This document shows positions 1 to 8,316 of a DNA stretch of 34,769 nucleotides, in pieces (the stretch's first letter is position 1; every line of letters starts with the position of its first letter). Source of the stretch: Rhodocyclaceae bacterium. Lineage in GTDB: Bacteria > Pseudomonadota > Gammaproteobacteria > Burkholderiales > Usitatibacteraceae. The translations under genes were made by a program, and so were the position numbers. The stretch spans positions 1-34,769 of the forward strand of contig JADCIX010000074.1 of NCBI GenBank assembly GCA_020247545.1, read 5' to 3'. The notes beneath the pieces are model-generated. The model made no database searches, was not told the origin of the DNA, and was given only the letters and a program-made list of their open reading frames with translations.

Positions 1-189
1 CAGGTGCACGTGGTTGGTCATCAGCACGTAGGCGAGGATGGCGCAGCCGAATTTGTCGGCACACTCGTTGAGGTAGTGCAGGTAGAACTGGTAGTCCTCC
101 TCGGCATGGAAGCAGACCGCGCGATTGTTGCCGCGTTGGATGATGTGCCAAGGAATGCCGGGGAGAGCAAGACGCGCGCGGCGGGGCAT
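1..189 (-). CDS. RAYT (REP-associated tyrosine transposase), N-terminal part, cut by window edge
   Basis: Sixty-three residues can be read from an ATG at 189 to the left edge. The start MPRRARLALPGIPWHIIQRG is the usual opening of Y1-type transposases of the RAYT/IS200-like group (PF01797). Residues 57-63 read MTNHVHL, which holds the HxH metal-binding pair of the HUH nuclease fold. The catalytic tyrosine would lie further on, outside the window. Proteins of this family are single-copy domesticated transposases thought to move or maintain REP palindromes. Upstream, at 233-253, is a sequence I recognise as a common terminal motif of such elements. The next gene on the same strand, an LRR gene, runs into this element out of frame, so the element probably inserted there. 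Whether it is intact cannot be seen. The family call is secure. Confidence 0.9.
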   Translation of the reverse strand, partial: MPRRARLALPGIPWHIIQRGNNRAVCFHAEEDYQFYLHYLNECADKFGCAILAYVLMTNHVHL

Positions 190-232
190 GGGACGTTCCA
201 AAGGTGTGAGAAACGACAGGATAGCAGAAAAT

Positions 233-253
233 AATCGTGGTCTGTCCCCAATT
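233..253. repeat. RAYT-element terminal motif (GTGGTCTGTCCCC type)
   Basis: About 44 bp upstream of the RAYT start codon, the plus strand carries GTGGTCTGTCCCCAATT. Motifs of this kind (GTGGTCTGwCCCC) commonly flank RAYT genes in Beta- and Gammaproteobacteria; this rests on memory of the family, not on a search. The reading frame of the LRR gene crosses it without a stop, but LRR-like sequence ends at this point. I take it as the likely element boundary. Confidence 0.5.
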
Positions 254-922
254 ATTCGGGTTTGGTAGCTCCGCGAGTAAATCGAGATCACTCTCTTGGA
301 TTGACGTGTTAGCCCAAAGATCGAGAGAACGCAGTTGTCTCATGTTGCAAAGGTGTTTCAGCCCGGCTCGTGTGATGCGAGTTGCGCCGACGTCTAGGGA
401 TGTTAGCAACGTAGAAGCACTGATCTCTTCGGCCATTGCGTCGGTGAACGCAGAACCTTCCAGATCGAGCGACTCCAATTTTGGTAGTTCAAGAATTGCC
501 CTGATGGCTCGCGATGACAGGCCCGCACCTTGAGCACCAAGCTCACGAAGTGACTTGCAAGCGACAACTTGTAGGAGGTCTTCTTCCGTAAGGTGGTTAT
601 TGCCTCGAAAGATCTCTAGATTGGATGCCGCTGAGAATGGTTCCAGCCGACCTGGCTTTACTATGTTGAGGATGTCCAAGATTCGCAGACCTGGGAGCGC
701 AATGATGCGCCGCATGGCGGTTCGCGTGACATCGCACCACAACCAAAGATGATCGACCGAATGCAGAGAAGAAAGACCCTGCGCCACCTTAGCCGTGAGC
801 GTTGGCATCTTGGTCAGTGACAGCTTCTCGATGGCGCCCTTGTTTCTAAGGCTTCTGATATCCGCGGCAGAAACTCTTCCTTCGAGCTTCGTCCAGTCCA
901 ACCTCGGAGGGACCTTATTCAC
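254..922 (-). pseudogene. Leucine-rich-repeat protein gene, 3' end lost at a RAYT insertion
   Basis: A continuous minus-strand frame codes for about 223 residues with leucine-rich repeats. Visible units include LESLDLEGSAFTDAM, LTSLDVGATRITRAGLKHL and LRSLDLWANTS, spaced about 23-25 residues apart. No ATG opens the frame. An in-frame TGA lies at 947-949, and GTG codons at 925 and 922 are the likely starts (922 would give MNKVPPRLDW). Downstream the frame has no stop before the window edge, but from about 250 it reads through the RAYT element in a different frame from the transposase and loses all LRR character. The native C-terminus is therefore probably missing. The start overlaps the end of the short ORF at 915-1064. 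LRR proteins of this kind usually bind other proteins; no specific function can be given. Confidence 0.65.
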
Positions 923-1064
923 CACCAGCAACACCAAGCGTAGGAGTCAAATTATTTTTCATTTGATTCGGTGGATCAATGTATGAAATCAGAGCATCGT
1001 TGGGAAGCGCCGCTAGTGGCCGAAAAAACCATTGCCAATCTACCAGCAATTTCTTGAACTGCAC
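915..1064 (-). CDS. Short ORF overlapping the LRR gene start (copy A of a repeated coding element)
   Basis: A GTG-started frame of 49 codons ends in TAA at 915-917, a few bases past the likely GTG start of the LRR gene. Its middle part reads ISYIDPPNQMKNNLT, matching the short ORF at 1533-1697 almost residue for residue. Between the two copies most base changes are at third codon positions, which argues that this frame is or was translated. An internal ATG at 962 could also serve as start, giving a 15-residue leader. An in-frame TGA just before 1064 limits the 5' end. No clear Shine-Dalgarno is seen. Possible roles are a translationally coupled leader peptide or a remnant of a duplicated gene. 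I know no family name. Confidence 0.4.
   Translation of the reverse strand: MQFKKLLVDWQWFFRPLAALPNDALISYIDPPNQMKNNLTPTLGVAGGE
943..993. repeat. Direct repeat copy A, upstream of LRR gene
   Basis: This 51-bp stretch matches 1567-1617 at 42 of 51 positions without gaps. Seven of the nine differences are at third positions of the minus-strand frame that contains ATG at 962. One of the other two is a silent Leu first-position change. Both copies lie immediately 5' of a minus-strand gene. Confidence 0.8.
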
Positions 1065-1191
1065 TCATTCGATTGGATGACCCGTTGCCGACATCGCGGT
1101 TGCCCAAAAGCGGTCGCTTAACGACTTAGCATAAGAGCACCGCGCACTCCTGGCGTCTGGCGGGACGTCCATGAGCGACGAGTTGTACGTT

Positions 1192-1536
1192 CTACTCACG
1201 CACAACCATCTGTACCCCAAATCTTCTAAGAATGACTTCAAACGCGGAAAACACAGCGACTACACCGAAACCGATAACCATAAGCCCGTGCCCAGTTCCC
1301 ACAAACTGACCAAGTAGAGTGTCGGCCGCCAAGTATTGCAGTGAAAAGCCGGCCATCAAAGCGAAAACCATAAGGCCGAAGTATACGAACCCGGCCCGTG
1401 TGATTCGCAGCCTCGCGGCGCTCTTGGTGGGACTGTGACGAAGAAGCCTTTTGGCGAGGAAATGCCCCGGAATATAAAGAATGAGGCCGACAACCAAGGC
1501 CAATCCAGCGACGATTGCAATTAGGCCGAGACTCAT
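1192..1536 (-). CDS. Small membrane protein with three predicted helices, unknown function
   Basis: The 114-residue product has hydrophobic segments at about residues 3-24, 47-67 and 80-102, with a basic stretch (KRLLRHSPTKSAARLR) between the first two. It looks like a small inner-membrane protein. I do not recognise the family. The ATG at 1536 overlaps the stop of the short ORF 1533-1697 by four bases (ATGA), which suggests translational coupling. No good Shine-Dalgarno precedes the ATG, consistent with coupling. It lies in the accessory stretch between the RAYT/LRR remnants and the comEA terminator, so it was probably acquired together with that segment. Confidence 0.6.
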   Translation of the reverse strand: MSLGLIAIVAGLALVVGLILYIPGHFLAKRLLRHSPTKSAARLRITRAGFVYFGLMVFALMAGFSLQYLAADTLLGQFVGTGHGLMVIGFGVVAVFSAFEVILRRFGVQMVVRE

Positions 1537-1697
1537 ATGTGCGTGAAGCTACAAACACTTTGGGTCGGAGTGAGATTGTTTTTCATCTGATTAGCTGGCT
1601 CAATATATGAGATCAGAAAGCAATCGCGAAGGTCGGCTATTGCCCGATTGCGTCTAACGTACTTGGATCCCGATAGTCTGCCTATCTTTCTCGCCAA
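1533..1697 (-). CDS. Short ORF overlapping the membrane protein start (copy B of a repeated coding element)
   Basis: An open frame ends in TGA at 1533-1535, overlapping the ATG of the next gene by four bases. A TTG at 1697 is a possible start, giving about 54 residues with a basic N-terminal half (SKYVRRNRAIADLRD). The part ISYIEPANQMKNNLTPT matches copy A at 915-1064. An ATG at 1586 offers a shorter 17-residue version. Conservation at the protein level, with mostly silent changes, supports translation. Start and function are uncertain. It could be a coupled leader peptide, or the end of a gene whose rest has been lost. Confidence 0.4.
   Translation of the reverse strand: MARKIGRLSGSKYVRRNRAIADLRDCFLISYIEPANQMKNNLTPTQSVCSFTHI
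1567..1617. repeat. Direct repeat copy B, upstream of small membrane protein gene
   Basis: This stretch matches 943-993 at 42 of 51 positions, in the same orientation and the same position relative to its downstream gene. Weaker protein-level similarity extends a few codons further on both sides. Confidence 0.8.
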
Positions 1698-1714
1698 AGT
1701 ATATTCCGCCCAAT

Positions 1715-1741
1715 AAAAAAGCCCCGCAACTGCGGGGCTTT
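1715..1741 (-). terminator. Rho-independent terminator after comEA
   Basis: On the minus strand an 8-bp GC-rich stem (GCCCCGCA/TGCGGGGC) with a 2-nt loop is followed by six T residues. It lies about 20 bp past the comEA stop. It closes the long conserved minus-strand block and separates it from the accessory genes to the left. Confidence 0.9.
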
Positions 1742-1759
1742 GTCCTCTACGTGAGCGCC

Positions 1760-2380
1760 CTACTTCTTTGGCGCTTCGTCTTTCTTGGCATCAGCCTTTT
1801 TGTCATCTTTCTTGGCGTCTGCTTTCTTCTCTTCCTTTACCGGCTTGTCGGATTTTTCTTTCTTTTCCGATTTTGCTTCGGCCTTCGGTGCGTCTTTTGC
1901 CGCAGCTTTGGCATCCGCTTTCTTTTCATCTTTCTTGGCGTCAGCCTTCTTTTCTTCCTTCACCGGCTTATCGGCTTTTTTCTCTTCTTTAGCCGGTGCC
2001 TTCTTCTCTTCTTTCACTTCCTTTTTGTCGGCTTTTTTGGCTTCAGCTGGCGCGGCCTTCTCTTCTTTCTTAGGCGCCGCAGCAGGCTTGGTATCGGCCT
2101 TGGCAGGTGTCGCAGCGACAGTTGTTTTGCCCGAAAAACTCACATCCTTTTCAAGTTTCTTAATCGTGCCTTCGCCAATACCGGGCACCTTGTCGAGATC
2201 CGCCGTTGACTTGAACTGCCCATTCTTGGTGCGAAAGTCGATGATCGCTTGGGCTTTGGATTCACCGATGCCATTCAACGTCATCAGTTCTTCTTTAGTG
2301 GCGGTATTCACATTGACCGCCGCAAACGCCATGTTCACGACTGCGAAAAATGCAACGAGCAAACTTATCAGTTTTTTCAT
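1760..2380 (-). CDS. comEA: ComEA-like secreted helix-hairpin-helix DNA-binding protein with Lys/Ala/Glu-rich tail
   Basis: The product has 206 residues from the ATG at 2380, which follows GGAGTAGAA. A longer frame to 2416 would lack that ribosome site and the signal-peptide start. Residues 1-20 form a signal peptide (MKKLIS...MAFA). Residues 23-80 are a double helix-hairpin-helix domain (VNVNTATKEELMTLNGIGES; VPGIGEGTIKKLEK), as in ComEA, the periplasmic DNA receptor of competence. From residue 88 to the end comes a low-complexity tail of KKAD, EEKK, AKKDEKK and PVKEEKKAD repeats, resembling histone-H1-like or AlgP tails. Plain proteobacterial ComEA proteins are usually about 90-110 residues, so the tail doubles the length. 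The tail mixes Lys with Glu and Asp, so its net charge is modest. It lies 188 bp downstream of hldD and could have its own promoter. Confidence 0.85.
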   Translation of the reverse strand: MKKLISLLVAFFAVVNMAFAAVNVNTATKEELMTLNGIGESKAQAIIDFRTKNGQFKSTADLDKVPGIGEGTIKKLEKDVSFSGKTTVAATPAKADTKPAAAPKKEEKAAPAEAKKADKKEVKEEKKAPAKEEKKADKPVKEEKKADAKKDEKKADAKAAAKDAPKAEAKSEKKEKSDKPVKEEKKADAKKDDKKADAKKDEAPKK

Positions 2381-2568
2381 TTCTACTCCCGAATTCCGGT
2401 TATGTGGATGTTGCAAGGTTTTAAAGCGGCAAGGCTGATTTGCGATTCACCCCAGGATAACCAAGTTGCCGCGGGCTGAATCACATACCGAAAAACGTTT
2501 GCCACGTTTCACGGTTGACACCATTATTGACCGTCTGGCCGTTCCTTGCTTGCGGGCGGACTAGGAGA

Positions 2569-3573
2569 TCACTGCGCTGCAAGCCAGGGAATGTAGTTCG
2601 CGACACCCTGCTCTACGGTCAAAAATTCATCGGCGTAGCCAGCAGCCCGCAAATTCGCCAAATCCGCCTGCGTAAAGCTTTGATACTTTCCCTTCAGCGC
2701 ATCGGGGAAGGGAATGTATTCCAGCGTTCCAGCCGATAGCAGCTCCGCGAGTGACTTGGGCGGCTTGCCTTCCAACGCGAGGCACGCATTTATAGTGGCC
2801 ACTGCCGCGTCGTTAAACGTCTGGCTGCGGCCCGTGCCGAGGTTGAAGATACCCGAGACGCCAGGATTGTCAAGGAAGAACAAGTTCACGCGCACCACGT
2901 CTTCGACTGAAACGAAATCGCGCCGCTGTTCGCCGTCTGCATACCCATCGTTTCCGGCAAATAGTTTCACCTTGCCGGTTGCACGATATTGGTGGAAAAA
3001 GTGGTATGCCACCGATGCCATTTTTCCCTTATGCGATTCGCGGGTACCGTACACGTTGAAATAACGAAACCCGGCGATTTGTGACGGTGCCTGCTCAAAG
3101 TCGTTGCCGACGCGAGCGCGCACCGCTTGATCAAACAAAAACTTGGAGTAGCCGTATACGTTCAGCGGCGATTCAAACTGACGTTCTTCCCGAAAGGTGT
3201 CGCCGCCGCCATACACTGATGCCGACGAGGCGTAAAGAAACGGCACACTTTCTTCCAACGCCCATTCAAACAATGAAAGGGAGTACCGGTAGTTATTCTC
3301 CATCATGTACCGGCCATCGGTTTCCATCGTGTCAGAGCACGCACCTTCATGAAACACAGCGTCGATATCGCCGGAGAGTTCGCCTGACTCAACGACCGAC
3401 AGGAAATCCTGTTTATCGACGTATTCGGCAATCTCACAATCAACAAGATTCTTGAACTTGTCGGCGCGGGAAAGATTATCCACGGCAACGATGTCACGAA
3501 TACCCCGGGCGTTTAGCGCCTTCACAATATTGCTGCCGATGAATCCGGCTGCGCCGGTGACGATGTATGTCAT
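2569..3573 (-). CDS. hldD: ADP-L-glycero-D-manno-heptose 6-epimerase
   Basis: The enzyme converts ADP-D-glycero- to ADP-L-glycero-D-manno-heptose, the donor for the inner core of lipopolysaccharide. It is an extended SDR protein of 334 residues from the ATG at 3573. The upstream frame to 3609 adds residues not found in the family. The NADP-binding loop GAAGFIGSN lies at residues 6-14, with a catalytic S-S-A-S-V-Y-G stretch and the YGYSK tyrosine/lysine pair further on. Other family marks are the [11 protein letters not shown] segment and the [12 protein letters not shown] segment. It follows the heptose kinase gene by 60 bp. The kinase and this epimerase carry out two steps of the same pathway. 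Confidence 0.95.
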   Translation of the reverse strand: MTYIVTGAAGFIGSNIVKALNARGIRDIVAVDNLSRADKFKNLVDCEIAEYVDKQDFLSVVESGELSGDIDAVFHEGACSDTMETDGRYMMENNYRYSLSLFEWALEESVPFLYASSASVYGGGDTFREERQFESPLNVYGYSKFLFDQAVRARVGNDFEQAPSQIAGFRYFNVYGTRESHKGKMASVAYHFFHQYRATGKVKLFAGNDGYADGEQRRDFVSVEDVVRVNLFFLDNPGVSGIFNLGTGRSQTFNDAAVATINACLALEGKPPKSLAELLSAGTLEYIPFPDALKGKYQSFTQADLANLRAAGYADEFLTVEQGVANYIPWLAAQ

Positions 3574-3633
3574 GATTTTTTGCTCGTTTAATTGATGCGT
3601 CTTATGCAAAAGTCGGGTAGCGTGTTGCCCGAC

Positions 3634-4569
3634 TCAAATTGCCGCTTCCAACTCGGTGCGGGTCAATGTCGCGGTCCCCAACTTGCCAACCACAACACCG
3701 GCCGCACGATTGGCAATACGTACTGCAGCGGCGATGTCTGAACCCGCTGCGAGCATGAGTGCAATGGTGGCAATGACAGTATCCCCGGCACCGGAGACAT
3801 CGAACACCTCGCGCGCCTGGGTGGGTTCGTGGAGAATTTCCGACGCGGTAAAGAGCGACATCCCCTCCTCGGACCGCGTAACCAACAAGGCTTCCAGCGA
3901 AAGGTCGTCACGCAGTTTCTCCGCGCGTTGTGCGAGATCGGTATCGTCGCGCCATTTCCCCATGATTTCGCGAAACTCGCTGCGGTTGGGCGTCAACAAT
4001 GTCGCTCCTCTGTACTTGGAGTAATCGTCACCCTTCGGATCAATCAAGATGCGTTTGCCGTGGCGCTTCGCCGCGTCGATCATTTTGGTGACATGCGTCA
4101 GGCCGCCTTTACCATAGTCCGAAAGGATCACGACATCGTGTGCATCCACCATCGACTCAAAATCATCCAGCTTATCTTCAAGCACTTCACGCGACGGTGG
4201 GGTTTCGAAATCGATTCGCATGAGTTGCTGCTGACGTCCAATCACGCGTAATTTCACCGTGGTCGGTAGGGAGGAGTCTTTATGAAAATGTGTGCTTACC
4301 CGTTCTTGTTCGAGCAGCGTTGTCAGGGTGCGCCCAGGCTCGTCGTCGCCAACAACAGACAAAAGTGTTGCTTGGCCACCGAGCGAGGCAATGTTACGGG
4401 CAACGTTGGCAGCCCCACCCGGGCGCTCTTCGGTCTTTTTCACATGCACAATCGGCACCGGCGCTTCGGGCGAAATGCGCGAGACCTCACCAAACCAATA
4501 GCGGTCGAGCATCACGTCACCAACCACAAGGACTCGCGCGTGTTGGCAATCGGGGATATTCAGTTTCAC
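3634..4569 (-). CDS. hldA: D-glycero-beta-D-manno-heptose-7-phosphate kinase
   Basis: This PfkB/ribokinase-family kinase adds the 1-phosphate to heptose 7-phosphate in ADP-heptose synthesis. It has 311 residues. [18 protein letters not shown] near residue 50 and [14 protein letters not shown] near residue 260 are the two PfkB signatures; the Asp of GAGD is the catalytic base. The adenylyltransferase half found in E. coli HldE is absent, as in other betaproteobacteria where hldC is a separate gene. The start codon is GTG at 4569, overlapping the ugd stop by four bases (GTGA). Confidence 0.93.
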   Translation of the reverse strand: MKLNIPDCQHARVLVVGDVMLDRYWFGEVSRISPEAPVPIVHVKKTEERPGGAANVARNIASLGGQATLLSVVGDDEPGRTLTTLLEQERVSTHFHKDSSLPTTVKLRVIGRQQQLMRIDFETPPSREVLEDKLDDFESMVDAHDVVILSDYGKGGLTHVTKMIDAAKRHGKRILIDPKGDDYSKYRGATLLTPNRSEFREIMGKWRDDTDLAQRAEKLRDDLSLEALLVTRSEEGMSLFTASEILHEPTQAREVFDVSGAGDTVIATIALMLAAGSDIAAAVRIANRAAGVVVGKLGTATLTRTELEAAI

Positions 4570-5903
4570 GGTGTGCCCGCTTGTTTACGTCCGATTGGAT
4601 AATACTGAAAGCCCTGCTCCGCCATCGTTGAAGGCTCGTACAGGTTGCGACCATCAAACACGATTGGCGACTTAAGCGCGGCTTTCATCACTGCAAAATC
4701 TGGCGCGCGGAAAGTTTTCCATTCCGTCACGATGGCCAGCGCGTCCGCCCCAGTAAGTGCATCTAGCGCGTTGCTGGCAAAGGTGACGCCGCTGTTCCCC
4801 GCGAGCAAGTGTTTTGCTTCGGCCGTTGCGACCGGGTCAAAGGCGACTACTTTTGCGCCGCGCTTGGTCAGGTCATCAATCAACACCAGCGAAGGTGCCT
4901 CGCGCATATCGTCGGTGTTGGGCTTAAACGCCAATCCCCACAGGGCAATGGTCCTACCCACAAGATTTTCGCCAAACCGCTTCACGATCTTTTGCGTCAG
5001 CACATGTTTTTGAGCGTAGTTGACACGCTCTACTGCGTCGAGCAGCTTCAAATCAAGCCCTGCTTGTGTTGCCGTGCGTTGCAATGCTTGAACGTCTTTT
5101 GGAAAACACGAACCGCCGTAACCAATGCCCGGATACAAGAATTGATAACCGATGCGCGGGTCGGAGCCGATGCCTTTACGCACCGATTCGATATCCGCAC
5201 CAAGCAGCTCTGCAAGTAGTGCCAACTCGTTCATAAACGAGATGCGCGTCGCCAGCATGGCGTTGGCCGCGTATTTGGTGAGCTCGGCAGAACGAACATC
5301 CATCACCATCAGACGATCATGGTTGCGCTGAAACGGCGCGTACAGCTTACGCATCGCCTCAACCGCTTCATCGCTGTCCGCGCCTATGACGATACGATCA
5401 GGCCGCATGAAATCTTCAACCGCCGCGCCTTCTTTCAGGAATTCAGGATTCGACACCACCGAGAACTTGGTCTGCTGCTTACGGTCGGCTAACTCTTCGG
5501 CAATCGCTTCACGCACGCGATCGGCAGTCCCAACCGGAACGGTCGATTTGTCCATCACGATCTTTGGTGACGTCATAAAGCGGCCAATGTTGCGGGCAGC
5601 CGCAACCACATACTGCAAATCTGCTGAACCATCTTCGCCGGGAGGTGTGCCAACGGCGATCATCTGGATGTCACCAAACGCCACGCTCTCTTCAATGTTG
5701 GTGGTGAACCGTAACCGGCCGGCGGCGATGTTATTCGCGACAATTTCTTTCAAGCCCGGCTCGTAAATCGGGATGCCCCCGGATTTGAGCAGATCGATTT
5801 TTTTGGCGTCCAGATCCAGACACAACACCTGATTACCAACATCAGCCAGACACGCGCCCGAGACCAGACCAACATAACCTGTACCAATAACCGTCAGTTT
5901 CAT
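4566..5903 (-). CDS. ugd: UDP-glucose 6-dehydrogenase
   Basis: The enzyme oxidises UDP-glucose to UDP-glucuronate with two NAD, supplying uronic acids for capsule, exopolysaccharide or modified lipid A. The 445 residues include the N-terminal Rossmann motif [10 protein letters not shown], the [14 protein letters not shown] segment and the catalytic cysteine in [14 protein letters not shown]. The C-terminal domain has [17 protein letters not shown]. The length is normal for the family. The ATG at 5903 overlaps the pyrF stop by four bases, so it is translated with pyrF upstream and hldA downstream. Confidence 0.95.
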   Translation of the reverse strand: MKLTVIGTGYVGLVSGACLADVGNQVLCLDLDAKKIDLLKSGGIPIYEPGLKEIVANNIAAGRLRFTTNIEESVAFGDIQMIAVGTPPGEDGSADLQYVVAAARNIGRFMTSPKIVMDKSTVPVGTADRVREAIAEELADRKQQTKFSVVSNPEFLKEGAAVEDFMRPDRIVIGADSDEAVEAMRKLYAPFQRNHDRLMVMDVRSAELTKYAANAMLATRISFMNELALLAELLGADIESVRKGIGSDPRIGYQFLYPGIGYGGSCFPKDVQALQRTATQAGLDLKLLDAVERVNYAQKHVLTQKIVKRFGENLVGRTIALWGLAFKPNTDDMREAPSLVLIDDLTKRGAKVVAFDPVATAEAKHLLAGNSGVTFASNALDALTGADALAIVTEWKTFRAPDFAVMKAALKSPIVFDGRNLYEPSTMAEQGFQYYPIGRKQAGTP

Positions 5904-6616
5904 GGGTGTGCAACCCTCAGGGAATCACTAATCATCGTCAGCACGGCGCGTGGATCGGCGGCGGCAGTAATTGAGCGGCCGATCACCAAATAATCGCTGC
6001 CCATTTTAATCGCGTCCACCGGCGTTACCACTCGCGATTGATCGCCTTTTGCGTCTGTGGCCAGCCGAATCCCTGGCGTAACCAAGACAAATGACTGACC
6101 AAATGTTTGTTTCATCAGCAGCGCTTCTTGTGCGGAACAAACCACACCATCGAGCCCACTCTCCTTTGCCAACGACGCAAATCGTGTGACGGCTGCATCA
6201 ACATCTGCGGCAAGGCCGATTTCTGGCAGTTCGGCGGCACTAAGGCTGGTGAGGACGGTAACAGCGATGAGTATTGGCTTGGTACTTCCGGCCGACGTGT
6301 TGCGGTTTACTGCCTCGGCCGCCGCCTCGAGCATCCGCCGCCCCCCGGATGCGTGGACGTTGAGCATCCACACGCCCATCTTGGTGGCCACACTGCACGC
6401 GCCGGCGACGGTGTTCGGAATATCGTGGTACTTGAGGTCCAGAAACACGCGAAAGCCTTGCCGCATCAGACTCTCGACCATGCTTGGTCCGGCTGCCGTG
6501 AAAAGCTCTTTGCCAACTTTGACCTGACATAAACTCGGATCAAGCTGCTCGGCACAAGCGAGAGCCGCTCGGGCATTCGGAAAGTCCAGGGAAACAATTA
6601 TCGGTCTGTCATTCAT
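5900..6616 (-). CDS. pyrF: Orotidine 5'-phosphate decarboxylase
   Basis: The enzyme performs the last step of UMP synthesis. It has 238 residues and belongs to the short class also found in E. coli, not the longer class of about 270 residues seen in many Burkholderiales. The catalytic Asp/Lys array is visible in [12 protein letters not shown] (residues about 58-69), and [13 protein letters not shown] binds substrate. The C-terminal TPGIRL and VIGRSIT segments bind the phosphate. It overlaps lapB by four bases (ATGA). The order lapA-lapB-pyrF also occurs in E. coli. Confidence 0.95.
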   Translation of the reverse strand: MNDRPIIVSLDFPNARAALACAEQLDPSLCQVKVGKELFTAAGPSMVESLMRQGFRVFLDLKYHDIPNTVAGACSVATKMGVWMLNVHASGGRRMLEAAAEAVNRNTSAGSTKPILIAVTVLTSLSAAELPEIGLAADVDAAVTRFASLAKESGLDGVVCSAQEALLMKQTFGQSFVLVTPGIRLATDAKGDQSRVVTPVDAIKMGSDYLVIGRSITAAADPRAVLTMISDSLRVAHP

Positions 6617-7878
6617 GCATTAACCTGTTTGTTTTCGATGTGTTCGGCCTGTAGCTTAGCGAGATGGCGTTCGGCAGTGTCATATTCGGCCGTCCGACGG
6701 GGCGGGAACGTATCCCAACCAGCACACGCCGGGCAATGCCAATAAAACTGTTTGGCCTTAAAGCCACAGTTCTTGCAAAGGTAGACTGCGAGGCGGCTAG
6801 CATGGCTGTGGACCAACGCGCGCTGCATTTCTAAATCCGCCCTCGTTTCATCTGTCGCTGCCAACACCTGTGCCTCAAGCAGCCGATCAAGCCCGACGAG
6901 CGTCGGGTTTACGTACAAGTCACTCCGCACCAGCGCAGACGCGGCTAGCGGCCCGGCACTTTTCAGCGTTGCTTTGAAGAGCGCATTTAACAGATCCAAA
7001 GACGGGTATTGCCGTTGCAGCCGCGTGAGCAACACCACCCCTTCAGGCATCTTGCCCAACGCTTCAAAGGCGGCGAGTAGCTGTTCTGCCGCCAAGCCGA
7101 GGTAGGCAGGATCTTGTTGTTCGATCCGACACCAAACGGTGATCGCCTCGGCGTATTCACCTTCACCAGCAAGCCACTCTCCACAGAGAAGATTTGCACG
7201 CACACATTGTGGGTACCCTGCCAAAGCCCGATCTATGTAACGACGCGCACCGGCAACCCCCTCTGCAACCCGTAGCTCGGTGGCCAGCTCACAGTGGAAG
7301 TTTGCGATAGCCGAAGAAAAACGACGTTTTTCAATTGGCAGGTCGGCGTCAAGCGTCCGGGCAACGTCAATCGCCCGGCGCCAGTTACGCTCCTGCTGAT
7401 ACAAATTTAACAGGAGCTCAAGGATCGCACGGCGCTGATTGTCGTTCGCGGCGCTATCGTCAAGCGCTCCTAGCAGGATTTTCTCCGCATGGTCGAGTAA
7501 ACCCGACTTGTGATAATCGAGCGCAGTTTCATAAAGTGCGTCCGCTCGCTGCTCGACCGAGAGTCCACTGCGTTCGGACAGGTCTTTATGCACGCGTAAA
7601 GCGCGGTCAATCTCACCGCGCCGACGGAATAGACTACCCAATGCAAACTGAAGTTCAGCGGCCTCGGGATGCTGTTTGGAAGCCTCAATCAGCGCTTCAA
7701 TCGCCTTATCTGGCTGCTCTCTGAGCAAAAAATTTAGGCCGCGAAAATACGATAGCGGAAGCTCTCTAGACTCCGAAATCAATCGTTTCACATCGAACCT
7801 AGCCCCTAACCAGCCCAGCGCGAAGAAACCCATCGCTGCGACAAAGGCCCACGGTAACCAGCCCAGTAGTGCATCCAT
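6613..7878 (-). CDS. lapB: LapB, TPR adaptor controlling LPS synthesis
   Basis: LapB (YciM) links LPS synthesis to FtsH-dependent turnover of LpxC in the inner membrane. The 421 residues start with one membrane helix (about 5-23). A cytoplasmic series of TPR repeats follows (for example YFRGLNFLLREQPDKAIEAL and AALYETALDYHKSGLLDHAE-like units). The C-terminal rubredoxin-like domain has CKNC at 368-371 and CPAC at 382-385, both needed for metal binding in E. coli. All four cysteines are present. The stop overlaps the pyrF start by four bases, and the ATG overlaps the lapA stop by one base. Confidence 0.95.
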   Translation of the reverse strand: MDALLGWLPWAFVAAMGFFALGWLGARFDVKRLISESRELPLSYFRGLNFLLREQPDKAIEALIEASKQHPEAAELQFALGSLFRRRGEIDRALRVHKDLSERSGLSVEQRADALYETALDYHKSGLLDHAEKILLGALDDSAANDNQRRAILELLLNLYQQERNWRRAIDVARTLDADLPIEKRRFSSAIANFHCELATELRVAEGVAGARRYIDRALAGYPQCVRANLLCGEWLAGEGEYAEAITVWCRIEQQDPAYLGLAAEQLLAAFEALGKMPEGVVLLTRLQRQYPSLDLLNALFKATLKSAGPLAASALVRSDLYVNPTLVGLDRLLEAQVLAATDETRADLEMQRALVHSHASRLAVYLCKNCGFKAKQFYWHCPACAGWDTFPPRRTAEYDTAERHLAKLQAEHIENKQVNA

Positions 7879-8189
7879 TAAGGCGATGGTCCGGGTGTTG
7901 CTTTCAATGCAGGAGCCGCCCCTGAGGGATCAAGCGTCGCCACACGGGGTCGATTTTGCAGCGCCCGGTTGAGTTGCTTAATCTCCCGCTTTAAATGAAA
8001 GATAGCGACCAGCGACGTCAACAGGCCGACCAACAGGCCTGCGCCAAAGAAGGTGAGCAGGACCAACGCCAACGGTGCACGCAGAGTGGCACCGATGCCG
8101 TTGATGCTGACAGGATCCGCGTTTTTGGCGGCAAACCAAACCAGCATGAGGACCACGATGACTCGGACGATCCAAAGCAGGATATTCAT
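7878..8189 (-). CDS. lapA: LapA domain small membrane protein
   Basis: The product has 103 residues from the ATG at 8189 (MNILLWIVRV). The longer frame upstream adds an unrelated hydrophilic stretch. Two membrane helices lie at about residues 4-21 and 40-63, and the basic HLKREIKQLNRAL segment after the second is typical of LapA (YciS, DUF1049). The protein works with LapB in regulating LPS assembly. The TAATG arrangement (stop overlapping the lapB start by one base) implies translational coupling. It is followed by a Pro/Ala-rich tail. Confidence 0.88.
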   Translation of the reverse strand: MNILLWIVRVIVVLMLVWFAAKNADPVSINGIGATLRAPLALVLLTFFGAGLLVGLLTSLVAIFHLKREIKQLNRALQNRPRVATLDPSGAAPALKATPGPSP

Positions 8190-8316
8190 GTTTTGTATTT
8201 TAGGTGTTGTAGCCGTCCTTGGCAGACGGCGGCACGCATTTATTGTCTTCTGTCGAATCCGGTGCAAAAAAAAAACCGGATATCGTTCGATACCCGGCGT
8301 GTCTCAAAATGTGTTG

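Noticed and set aside
915-1700. Integron cassettes with attC sites around the two short ORFs
   Set aside because: Although GTCTAAC occurs at 1652-1658 and CTTAACG near 1118, I could not find matching partner core sites at a suitable distance or an attC-like fold, and no integrase is present.
1-1740. New defence or toxin-antitoxin system formed by the LRR and small membrane genes
   Set aside because: No nuclease, toxin or known defence domain is visible, and the LRR gene appears broken. The evidence does not go beyond an accessory region.
1785-2438. Plus-strand open frame of 217 codons over comEA
   Set aside because: It is the antisense of the low-complexity Lys/Ala tail, which lacks stops on the opposite strand. 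The minus-strand frame has a signal peptide, a known domain and a ribosome site.
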